From Paragordius varius (Eukaryota > Nematomorpha), in contig OZ176056.1 in the NCBI GenBank assembly GCA_964247055.1, forward strand, positions 4,154,001-4,218,000: a stretch of DNA of 64,000 nt, read 5' to 3'. The notes under the pieces were generated by a model. That model was not told where the DNA came from. It searched no databases and was given only the letters and a program-made list of their open reading frames with translations. A program made the position numbers and the translations under genes. Below, piece by piece: positions 1 to 13,300 of this stretch (its first letter is position 1; every line of letters starts with the position of its first letter).

Positions 1-301
1 AAACAAAATTTATATTTTAGAAATGATATAATGTAATATCAGCAAAATTAATAATAAATTTATTAATAAATTTTCGTTAGATTCCTCTAACTTCTTCGAA
101 TCAACATAAAAATAAAATTAAAATAAAGATACAAAATAAAATTATAAAATATTGTATGAAAATAGAGATTGCTGTATCTTTATTTTAATTTTATTTTTAT
201 GTTGATCCGAAAAAGTTAGAGGAATCTAACGGAAATTTATTGATAAATTTATTTTAATTTTGCTGATATTACATCATATCATTCTAAAATTTATATTGTT
301 T
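1..301. repeat. Large foldback (palindromic) element
   Basis: Left arm about 1-132 and right arm about 173-301 are inverted copies with some mismatches (gttagattcctctaac against gttagaggaatctaac; aaagataca against tgtatcttt), around a ~40-nt loop. The left arm may extend beyond the window. It lies in or next to the missing 3' part of POLR1B. Structure suggests a MITE. Confidence 0.8.
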
Positions 302-756
302 ATTGTATAAATCTCAAAAATTAAATATAGATATACAGTAAAAATTGTAAGAGGGCTAAGAGTGTGTGTGATTAAAATTAAATATATACTTTATTGCTAA
401 CAAGAAAATTTATATGAATCATAAAATTATATTAGACGGTAAAAATTGATGATTTGCAATAATTAATAAATATAAAACTACAAGAGTAAAAATAGTTTTA
501 CAATAAAAATTTATATATCTTTATTCTTTCAGTATTGTAAAATTTCAATTGAATCTGTTACCAACAATACAACGTGTTCCCTATTTCGCAACAAACACAC
601 CTAAAACAATAGCTCAAAAAACATGGTAGTTTAAAAAATATGGCATTTAATAAATAATTTGTAGCTTTTTACTTTTTATCTCTATATTTTTTTATTGTAA
701 AACTTAAATTTTTTAATTATTTTATCAAAAGTTCCAAAAAATCGATATAATAAAAC

Positions 757-3700
757 CTGATATTTATCAGCAACCATATGTCTTAAACGCTGGTAATAAA
801 TAATACCCATAAATATATCGACTTTAAGCATGCGTCCGTCCACGCCTGAAAACATCATCTCAGTCCCATAATAATTGTAACCAGCTAAAAAAATAAATTT
901 TAATTTTTTATATTTTGATAAAAAAAATTAATATACGAACGTAAAAATATATATAAATATATTTTTTAAAAGACAACTATACCTGTTTAAATCTCGAATT
1001 TTTAAAATATTAACGGTTTAAAATTAGTTATAGATAATAGAATTTATATGAGAAAAATTAGATTTTACAAAGTATAATTGTCTTTTCAGAATAAAATATT
1101 TGTCCTTATATTTTTACGTTTTGTCCGTATAATTTTATATTTTTAATAAAATTCACATTTGATTCATATATATTAAGCGATATCAGATTTGTTGTAACAT
1201 TTTGAATTTAATATAAATCATAGTTTACTCATTAGAAAAAATATTAAATTAGTATATTTAAACCCTTCGAAATGTAAAAATACCTTTTTAACCCAACCTA
1301 ACACCAGTTTTTGATATATTAAAACTATAAATATTTAAAATCGTTAATATTTCATTTATATGCTCAAAGCAAATTTAGATTAAGTAATATAAATTTTCTA
1401 AAGGAAATTTTAAGCATACACAATACTTTAAGAGGTTATATATGCCTCTAAAACGATTGATACACTTTAATTTATTTAATAAAAATAAGGAAGTATTAAG
1501 TTTGACACAAGAAAACAAGCAAATAACGTTATAAATCAATTAAATTATATTCTGTTTTCCCTGATAAAAAAACTGCAAAAACATTTACCATTAGCAAGTA
1601 ATCGTGAAAAATAATGAGAAGCTTGATGTTTTTCGCTAAATTTAAACGGGGTGGCATCATAAAATTCACCATGCATTGAAGCTGATTTCCCAGCCATACA
1701 TTCAATAATCATACCTATAATAATATTTAGCCAAAAAATTATACTCTAAAATGAATTATATTTTAGGCATATACATTAAAAAATAAAATTTTACATGTTA
1801 AACGTAAAAAAAGGCAAATATTTTATCAAAAACAACTAATTTCAAAATTATGATTAAATTATAACTTATCCTGGCTTGCAAAACAAAAAATAAAAACATG
1901 TGTTAATTAATAGTTAGGGTGGTAAAAATTAAGGTTTAAATCATGATTGGTTTTTTATAAATAATTTTTTGTCTTATAGTTTGCGTTTTATCGGTAAATT
2001 TTTATTTTTTTCTGTATAATTCAAAATCTACCTTACAATAAATATAAAATAATCATTGAAACTGATTTTCATGGGTGTTCTATGTCTATATAGTAACAAG
2101 TTACAGTAAGGTGTAAACAATTTTTTTTTGAATTATCTCACCAATAAAATATTCTATGTTATTTATATAATTAGATAAACAATTAAATAAAACTCAAACT
2201 AACTTTAACATTTTTAAAATATAGAAAGCAAAAAATTCGATTAAATGTATATAATAAAAAAATCACAAATTTACCCAAAATATAAAATATTTTACCTATT
2301 GTCATACGTGAAGGGAAACCATGGGGATTGAATATAATGTCTGGGACTAGGCCACTCTCCGTGAATGGTAAATCAGCGTGTGGAATCAAATAACTACAAA
2401 TCCCTTTTTGTCCTTGCCTACTGGCAAATTTGTCACCTATACTGGGGTCTCTCTATTTTAAAATTAGAAAAAACAATATATAAATTGACTCAAAAATCTT
2501 AAATTACGAAAAAAGAATATTTAAAATTAAAAAAAAAGATATAACTATATTTAAATTTTGTACTGTAAAAGTTTAAATTATATTTAACTTAAAGGATAAA
2601 AACATATGAAATGTAATAATTTTTATATAAAAAATGAATTAATAATAAATTGTATAGTAAATCTAAAGATAAATATATATAAAGCATAATAAATATCTCT
2701 AAAATCCAAAATATGACTAATTTAAATTTAAGGCAGTAAAAATTAAAATAAAATATAACTAAAAGGACAAAAAAGTACAATGTAAAAAAACCAAATAATA
2801 CTTCAAAGGCAAAAATTTTATGGTTAAGACATTCGTTGGGACTAATGGATGTTTTTTGTATAAAGACATATTTTAAAACGGTTTTATAATATAACCGCAT
2901 GGGTTGTGAAAATGTAATATACAATTTATATAAGTATTCATAGGCAATATTTGGAAAACAGAAATTTCAAAATATATGTGTTTCTTTCTATAAAATAAAT
3001 ATGCCCTACTTTTTACTTATTTTTTATCAAATAAATAATTTCTACTTTGAACACAAAAAATATATAATATATATTTTTTTGAAAAAAATCCTCAAATTTT
3101 AACTTAAATAAAAACTAACCCGCATCCGTAAAAAAATGACGGCTTTTTTAACCCCAAAATCCAGGAATGTCGCATTTGATTTGCTAGACAAAGTTTCATT
3201 CTTCATAGTAGTGTGTCCCAAAACTCCAATATCTGATGCATTCACATCTAATATTTCATGTGGATTAATTTTGGATTTCAAGTTTATTTTAACAAAAATT
3301 ACTAAAAACTTTAAATAACTACCCTTAGATTTAATTTAAAAAAGTCAAATTTATAAATATAAACGGGTTAAGTATGTAATTTTACCACTATGGCCCATTA
3401 CAAAAACTTTATCGACTGTAAATGATTCCGAGCCCTTGTACCTTATAATTTTACATTTGCCTGTAACTCTATTCATGTAAGCGTAATATGCTGTGTCCTT
3501 GTAAAAAAATATTTAAAAAATAAAAAAAATAAATTTAACAATTAAATATAATAAAATTATATTACAATGCTAAAAGTGAAATGAAAAAAACTATTTTTTG
3601 ATATGGAAAGAACCACTTTTTACCCAGATTTCGTATATTAGTTAGAAAATATATAATGCGTTACTAATTTACAATTTTAATTTATATTTCATCAAAACGA

Positions 3701-6700
3701 TAGCAAGAATCTTATAAAACCAACTATTTATATATATATATATATATAATTATACTCTTTATATTTAATATTTTAATTTCTAATTTAAAATTTTTTATTA
3801 TAAAACATTTTTACTAAATTATGAAATCGAAGTAAAAAAACAGGCAAAAACATACTTGATTTATAATTGCACCAACGTAGGGTAATCCATCACTATCTAG
3901 AGCAATATTTTGTGGATGCTTTTTCTCATAAAACGTTAAATTAACGCAAGTTTCAACATCAAACCCAAAACAAAACAGGGAAAGTTTATCTTTAGGCTAA
4001 CAATTTTGATTGACAAAAATTTATAAAAATTAATACCATTTACAATTCAAATTCTCCCTCAAACAATTCAAATTCAGCATAAAAATTAATTAGTGTTTTT
4101 GAGCTAATATAACTGATCATTAATATGAAATATATTCTTATGGCATAGTTTATTATTTTTTTCAGTATTATTTAATTTTGTACAAAACTTGATTTTTTTA
4201 AAAATATATAAAAAATATAGGTAATTTGCTTTTAACAACCACATAATTTATTTAAGGGTGAATTTGAATTGTTCAAGGGTAAAAATCTGTAAATGATTTT
4301 ATATTTATATATATATGTATTTAATATCAAATAATTTTATTAATTATAACTTTTTTACAAAAAATTATCAAATATAAAATTATTAAAATTTCACCTTTAA
4401 AACAATGTTAGTTACGGAAAGAGATGTATCCCCATCAAAGTTTGAAGCAATAGGTTTTGGTTTAAAAAGAGGATCTGATACTACGTCCTGTATGTCCAAT
4501 ATTTCGGATTTATATAAATATCCTAATGAAAAAATATAGTTAAAATCAAACATTATATTTAAAAAAATATATGGAAAAAAACCTTAAAATTTATGTAAAA
4601 CGATATACAGTCAAGTATAAAATTATTAATTTCGATCAGTTAAACAAAGATAAAATTGGCTTACAGTAGCAAAAATTTTATAGAAAAAAAAGCAAATATA
4701 GGACCTTTTAAGTTAATAATATTCATTCTTACCTGTATTATTCGTATTAAAAACCTATTTTTTCTTATAAGCTATATACTAATATTAAAAATATAATAAT
4801 TTTTAAAAATTCACAAATTTATTCAAACCTTGAGCAAATCCACGTTCGGCGCTTTGCTTATTTATTACCATAGCATCTTCCATATCGTAACCCTAGAGAC
4901 ATATAAAAGTAAAAAATAGAAATAAAATATTTTTAAATTTTCTTTTTTTTAATTTCCATAAACTTTTTTTAATTAAATAAATTTTTTAGGCCATAAATCA
5001 GAAACCGTGTAAGATATAACAGCAACGATTGCATTCGTGCCTGAGGGATAATCTTTTAAATGACATAAACGTTCATTCGATATGGGTTTCACCAAACTCT
5101 TCTGGGGCGTTTGAAGTCTGTAAGCCTATAAAAATTTAGTATAAATTAAGAAAGTTAAAATATACCATTTACAATTCAAATTCACCCTTGAACAATTCAA
5201 AATATTCGAACAATTCAAATTCACCCTTGAAACAATTTATATTCACCTTAAATTAAATTATGTGTTTTCGGGCTAATATAACTAATATGGAATATATTTT
5301 TATGAGATATTTTATTGTTTTCAGCATTACATTAAATTTAAACAGAATAATAGTTTAAAAATTTTATAAAATAAAGGTAATTTTTATCGTAAAAACACAT
5401 AATTTATTTAAGGGCGAATTACTTTAAATGGTATAAAAAACGATTTTGACATAAAAGATTTTTTCCACAACTGATTATATATATTTACAAATGTTGAAAT
5501 AAAAAATAAAGTGAAACATTTTAAATCTCTATTCTTTTCGCAGCCCAAAACCATAGTTTATATAAAAAAACTAATCTATAAAAAACATTTAAATATTAAT
5601 TTTTTTAAATGAAAAAAAAAGTATTTATAAAATAAATTATGAGGAAAAAATACTTTATTTTCAGCTTTGAATGGTAAAGTGTAATGGGTACTACCAAGTG
5701 TTTGTTTACACATTTGACATTGATACATATTACGCGGACTCTATTATTATTTATATAGATAAAATATTAAAATTCTTACATCTTTTATTAACCATAAATT
5801 ATATTAATATATTTTAAGGTAATTAAAGATTAAAAAATAAATCAAAATAAAGTAAAAACACATAGGCGTGAAAATATTTAAAATTAGGATCTAGCCTTAA
5901 AAACCATAAATTCAAAATGTTTAAATATTAATAATTTGTTAACAAAACAAAAATTTTAAGTTCCTAAACAAAAATTTAACCGCTAAAATTCATTTTTATT
6001 CAACTAAAATTAAAATAAACTAATTAGCCAATTTATACCTGATTGAATTCGGAAAATGGTACTAAACCAGCAGTGATTGATAAAAAAGTATCTGGTCGTA
6101 TTTCCATATGCCATGTTTCACCCTAAATTACAAACGGCAAAAAATATTTATAAAAAAAACTTAAAATTTTTTAAACGCATCTTCAAAAAAACTGTACTTT
6201 TTATTATCGAAAATAATATATTTATCAAAAACTTAGGAATTTTAAAAAATATACTTAAAAAACTACTTTTTATCAAAAAAAGTACCTTTATAATATCTGT
6301 TTGCTCTATGGGTATATGTAAGTACATTTGTTCTAAACTACCTATCCATTCTATAGCATATGTCTGTTTTTCAACCGAATTTTTAGTTTCATTGTCCAAA
6401 TAATTATTTGTCTCAGAGCCACAGGTTGGCAAAAGATTGTATACGGGTCGAGTGAGTCGACCCAATCGGCTAAAACAATGGATAGCTGGGTAAGCGCTTT
6501 CACATTTAATGTTAGGGTTAGGGTTAGGTCCATTTTTAGCTGGGCAATTAAATAAAGAAGAATTTTGCCGTGTTGAGGTAGTATGGTTTCGATTTTTAGG
6601 TAACAAAACAATTTCCATATCACTCGGGATAATCTATAATATAAAACAAGCACATATATAAAATGGGTTTATAGAAAATATAAAAAGTATTTGGCCTTAT

Positions 6701-9700
6701 TTCTAATCATTTTATAAAAATTTATAACAGGCGGGTGTCTCCAACATGTAAATATATTTGCGGCTGATTTGATAATTTTTGGGTTTTTTTTATTTATTTT
6801 GAGCAAATTTTGGATGATATATTTTTAAATAATAATAGTTTTCAATTTTTTTAAATTTTTTTGTTAGGTCACTTTCGCATACCAAAAAAGTGTGTTTTAG
6901 TAATTATGCAAACTTTAAAATCCCAAAATCTATTTAACCATATAATAATTTTTTACAAAAAAAGTATAAACTTAACTTACTTTACACGGACTAGATTCTG
7001 GCACGGTTTTTAATTTACGGATTTCTTCACAAACTGATTTGGCTATTGGTTCAGGGACCCAAGCAATTTGACGCCCATCCAAAAATAGCGGATAATAAAA
7101 CAACTAATAAAAAACAAAACATTATTTGCCATATTTAGTATTAAGTTATATTTATTTTGCAATATAATTTTTGTCATTAAATTTAACTATCGTACAAAAA
7201 ATATATATTATGTATTTTTCATAAAATTAAAAACCAAAATTTAAAAAATATATACAGATATACATAAATGTTGTCCAATAAAAATGGCAAATCGCTTAGT
7301 ATTCAGAGATTTTTTTTATAAAATAATGCTTCAATACAGGGGAGCTATGCACGACCGCGGAGCGGTTCTCCAAAATATTTGTGTTGCCCACGAGAAATTT
7401 AATCACAAAATTTTATGAAATCTAAATTAAAGGCTTATTAAACTTCCTAAATCAATCTTTCCAAATTTTGGCTATAAACTGAAAAAAATGTTAAAATAAA
7501 TAGTAACTTTTACAGTTTCTTATATTTAAAATCTAATAAAATATTTGTCACATTCATATATTGTAAGAATGCGGCCCGTATATTTTTTGACCCGAAAATG
7601 GGACCCCGGTGAAGCCAATTGTATTGAATTGAACATCCTGGCTTTAATACAACCCACATATTAATAAACTCAAATATAAAAAAATATAGACAATTATTTA
7701 AATTCAAATATACCAATATAAAACCGACTTACTTTATTGGACAATTTATCGGTGACCCTTAAACATTTATTGTTAATGGCTTTTATATCGGTTTGATTAA
7801 TTTGATCGGACTTTACAGGCGATGCAAAATTATCAGACCCCTGAGTTATATCAATTACTTTGGGTCGTATATGTAATTCCTTTTTATGTTTTCCCAATTT
7901 TTGCTTTTTCTTAACCTTAGTGGGTGAAAATTCCATCAAATTTTTATTCGTGTGAAAGATATGTAATGGTTCTTTCTTAACAAACAGCACTGATAGTAAG
8001 GCTTTTTCACATCGTTCATAATATTGTTCGGAACTGGGTTTGTATGTAAAAAAAAATAAAAAAAAATTAGAAAAAATTATCTGATACCATATATGATTTT
8101 TCTAAGTTTGATTCCTGTTTTTTTTAAAAAAGGTATTGACATTTATAAAAAATCTAATTTTCGTTACAATGTAAAAAATATTCCTAAATTGTTAACTCAT
8201 TAAAATATATTAATATTTGAAATATAAGCATAAAACGCAAAAATATAAAGACAAATATTTTTTTAAAAAAACCCGATGTACTTTTTAATGATATTTGATA
8301 TGTAACTGGTGTTTACGGTCGCATAGTATAAAATAGAAATGTAAATTGCTTACAAAATCAATTATATATTTTACAATCGCAATTAAATATAAATATATAA
8401 TAAGAATTAAAGATATATAAAATATTGTTGTTTTTTTACTAGATATTCTTTAATAACTTTACACCAACCTTCAATATTATAAATATGTAATGGTAATAAC
8501 GGATTGGTTATGTTTTGTAATAACAGTTGTTAAAATCCGTAATGAAACGATAAAGGATAATTAAATAGAATTAAATGAATTTATAAATAGAAATTAGTGT
8601 CGTACTGATGAGTGCTAACAAGCACGTAGTCTGCGATTACTATTGACGAAGGGTTTCACATATCGTTTATAATTTCTATTTATAAATTCATTTAATTCTA
8701 TTTAATTATCTTTTATCGTTATATTACGGATTTTAACAACTGTTATTATAAATATGTATTTAGGCTAAACTCAATTTATAATAACTTTTACTAATAAATG
8801 CCATAAATAAAATTTAAAATATTAAATCAAAAAATAACTAATAATTTATCTTCATTATAATTTTACCTTAAATCCTTAGGTTGTTTGCTTAGTGCATTGA
8901 TATCAGATTCAAATTTAACCTTTTTCCTTACAAAACTATAATTATTGTTTCCAATATTATCATTTAGATGTGAGCTATATTCATTACAAGCTATTGAAAC
9001 ATCAGAAATGTATGAGAGTTGAGATACAACCTAAATACGTATATAAAAAATATAATTTAAATATTAAAATAAAGTTTTATTATTCACAAAATACACCATT
9101 TACAGTTTAAATTCATCCTTGAACAATTCAAATTCACCCTAAAAATATTTTCGAACTAATATAACTCATTATTAATATAAAATATATCTTTATGGCATAG
9201 TATATTATTTTTTCAGTATTATTTTAATTTAAAACAAAATTTTATTTTTTTGGAAATATATAAAAATATAAGTAATTTTTAATCTAACATATGAGGGAAT
9301 TGTTCGAGGGTGAATTTAAATTGTAAATGGTATATGTTTATAACCAATGTAGATTATATTGTTTAAGAAAATTTTCTATTAATCAAATGTTAAAAAAATA
9401 ATTTTATTTCTTTTAGAAAAAAAAAGATTTATGATGCAAATAATGATCCATGTATTCCTAAAATTTCACTGTACACAAAATTGGATATGATATAACATTG
9501 AATTTAATATTATTTTATTTTACAAAACTTTTGTCCATTTTATTTATTAAATACGTATATATGAATATAATCCTAACTGCTTAACACAAATAACCAAATA
9601 TAGCTATATTATTGAAATTAAACTTATCTTAAAATATGTAATAAATAGCTTTAAAATTTAAATAAGAACATTAAAAATCGTCCAAAAGTTAATAAAAAGC

Positions 9701-10305
9701 CAAAAATCGCATTTTTTTCATGGCTCCATCAAGGTGTGGACAGCTCATAAAACATCTAAGATGCAATTTATACCCCCCAAAAAAATGATTAACAACAATA
9801 ATGGTTTTTGTTTTCAGTAAAAAAGCATAAAAGTATTCAGCAACCACAAACACTTAAGATTCAATTTTTACTACAAACTCAACTGAAACCCTCCCCCCCC
9901 CAAAAAAAAATCGCAAAAAAATCCAAAAATACATTTTAATTTTAAAAAAAAATTGTCAAAAAAGTAGTATACCATTTACAATTCAAATTCACCCTTAAAC
10001 AATTCCAATTCACTTTTAAACAATTCAAATTCACCCTTAAACAATTCAAATTCACCCCTAACTAAAATATATGTTTTTTAAGATTCAAAATTACCAATAT
10101 TTTTATATATTTTTTAAAAATAAAAATTTTGTGGATAAATTAAAATAATACTGAGAAAATAATAAACTATACCATTAAGATGTATTTCATACTAATAATA
10201 ATAAGTTATATTAGTTCGAAAACACATAATTTATTTTTAGGGTGAATTTCAATTGTTCACAAAGGTGAATTTGAATTGTTCATGGGTGAATTTGAACTGT
10301 AAATG

Positions 10306-10349
<44 letters not shown>

Positions 10350-13300
10350 TTTAGCATCTCGCGTTAAATGATTGAGTAATCCACAGGGTGCCCCATCAGG
10401 CGTATGGACAGCACATAAAAAGCCCCAGGCATCAGGCGTAAGTTTTCGCACAGAACTTATGCGCGTTTTTGACATGTGGGAACCCCGATGTACTGAACGG
10501 AAATGACTCAGGTAACGATTATAATTAATTTTTTCGGCCATTATTGTGTACCCTGAAGCCTAATATATATATATATATATATATGTATAATTTAATTTTT
10601 TGATATAATTTTAATTATATTTAATTATTTAATTAAATTTTTATTGTTCCAATGATGTTTTTAGTGTTTATATGTAAAATATGTATTCACAAAATAATTT
10701 TTAACCAAAATGGTTTAAATATTGATTATAATTAATTTTTTCGGCCATAATCGTGTACCCTGAAGCCTAATATACATATATATGTTCAAACAAATGTAAA
10801 TAATAATATAAATTTTTTGTATTTATTAAAATTTTAATTTTGTTTAGATAGTTAAAATTTCATATTTGTTGCAATGATGTTTTAGTGTAATATATATGTA
10901 AAATATAGATGCAAAATTTGTAAAATATTATTTAATAAACCAAAATGGTTAAAATATCAATTATAATTAATATTTTCGGCCATTATTGTATACCCTGATG
11001 CATATGTTATTATAAATAATTAAAAAATTTGTAATATTTATTAAAATAATATGTTTATTCGGGAATTTATTAGCAGTTAGAAATAGGATTGTTTTTGGAT
11101 TTTACTGTGAAAGTATGGTTTAAATATTGATTATAATTAATTTTTTCGGATGGAAATGATAAAAATAAGAAAAAAATGGTTTAAATATCGATTATAATTA
11201 ATTATTCGGCCATTATCGTATACCATGATGTTTGAAAGGATTCGTATAAAATAAAAAAAGGTTATATTAATATAATTTAGTTTTATATAAGGTAAAAACA
11301 TTGTTTACAATTTATTTTCGGGTAATATTTGTGATGTTTAAAAGTAAAATAAAAATATTCAAAATTCTTTAGCTAACTTACATATAAAATCAATAACGTC
11401 ATATTCAAACGGATATTTTCTTAATTTTGTTTCTATTTGCCTTAAATTATCTCTTAACAAACCATAATTTATAATTATCAGCAAAAGGTGTGAATCAATC
11501 CAATATTAATTTGGCAAAACATATTAATGAAAAAATCAAAAATAATTTAAATAATAAAAACCCATTTCAACTAATTTTTAAAGCAGGGGTGTCCAAAACA
11601 TAAAATTTACAAAAAATATCATAATAAAAATATTTTATTAGATTCGAAACACAAGACTGCTAAAAATATTTTAACAATTTTTGCTAGTTCATTGTTAGAA
11701 TTAGAAAAGATATATTCATAAAATTTGTAATGATAATTTTTTTTTACTTAATTTGTAAATTTTTGTATTGGAGATTCCAGAAATACTCTAGAGGGCCGCG
11801 TTAATAGATAACCCTATTTTAAAGTCATAAAAAAATAAATAATGGGCTAAAACCAGAATGTTTAACTCAAAAAATTTAACAAAAACATGCCTGAAAAAAG
11901 TAAACAAAAACCCATATTTTCGAAGGTATCATATAAAAATTCTTTTAAAATTTATATAGTAATGTTATTTAAACTTGTTGAATAGAGCTAGCCTCTTTAC
12001 ACACCAAATTGCCAGTAGCAAAAAAGTATTCAATGCTCCGTGTAAGGTTAGGGATAGCTGATAAACTAAGGTTCATGTAATCCGTGGTAAAAATATCCAT
12101 ATAAACTTGTGAATTATTTGCAATAATTGCATTGTTAAGAGAGTTTGATTTGATTGGTGTGGTTTGGGGTTTAATATCCACATCATTTTCCTATATGACA
12201 AAAAATATAAAAAAAAGTATTAAAAATCAAACAAATATATATATATATATATATATGAAAACGTTAAAAAATTTAATCTTTTTAAAGCATTTTACTAGAA
12301 AACTTAAAGTTTGATACTTTAATTTTATAAAATAATGCAAAATTTTATATACTTACCCAATTAAAACCACCATACTTATATATGTTTTACCAAAAAAATA
12401 ATCATACACAAAAGTGGTATCAAATAATTTGAGGCAATTTAAGCAATAAATATCCAAAAAAAATCAAAATTCAAAGTGAAAAAAATACTTGTTTAATTTC
12501 AGTCTTTATTTGGTTTGGAGTCTTTTCTTGTTTTATAGTAGTTGATTGTATGATAGTTGAAGTATTATTTTCTGTTTTAACCTCTTTTACTATATTACTT
12601 TGTCTCCCTTTATGAGCGGTAGGCCGTTTTTGTAAATTATGTATGTTTGGTAATTTTTTCAAAATGTTCATTTTAAGCCTATAATATATCGTATATAAAA
12701 GCTAAATCACTCCTATATGTAATTTGTTTAAAATATATCATTTGCAATTCTAATTCACCCTGAACTAAAATATATGTTTTTAAGATTAGAAATTACCTAT
12801 ATTTTTATATATTGTAACAAAATAAAATTAGTTTTAAATTAAAATAATTCTGAAAAATAATAAACTATGCCATAAAGATGTAATGAGTTATATTAGTTCG
12901 AAAACACATAATTTATTTTTAGGTTGAATTTGAATTGTTTAAGGGTAAATTTGAACTGTAAATGGTATATATATTATATTATGACAAAAGCGGTCCGTAT
13001 ATAAATTCCATTAACTAAAAAGCCCCAAGATTTATAAAAATTTATATCGCTTATATATAAGAATAGACAGGTAAATGGGTAATACACTCAATTATGTATT
13101 CGCAATCCTAAATACAAGGGTTATATATAGAGAATGAATTAACAATTTAAAAAAAAAGATTGTTTCTATGGTCTTTGGTTCTGAGATTTGGTCTTTTTAG
13201 AATTTTATTGAAAACCTAACTTGTTAAAATAATATACAAAAATTATATTGTACCGAGATTTCAAAAAAATTAATAAGGTTATTAAATTTATTTTTTTATT

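Noticed and set aside
2589-2924. 111-codon minus-strand open frame
   Set aside because: Lies inside POLR1B intron 24, is almost all Phe/Tyr/Leu/Ile/Lys as expected from AT-rich DNA, and has no conserved motif.
7330-7400. GC-richer patch acaggggagctatgcacgaccgcgg in POLR1B intron 14
   Set aside because: Looks like a hAT end but has no partner terminus or target duplication, so it is not called as an element.
8600-8665. Possible hammerhead ribozyme (ctgatgag in the MITE centre)
   Set aside because: The required CGAAA element does not follow the stem II hairpin at the right place, so the core cannot form.
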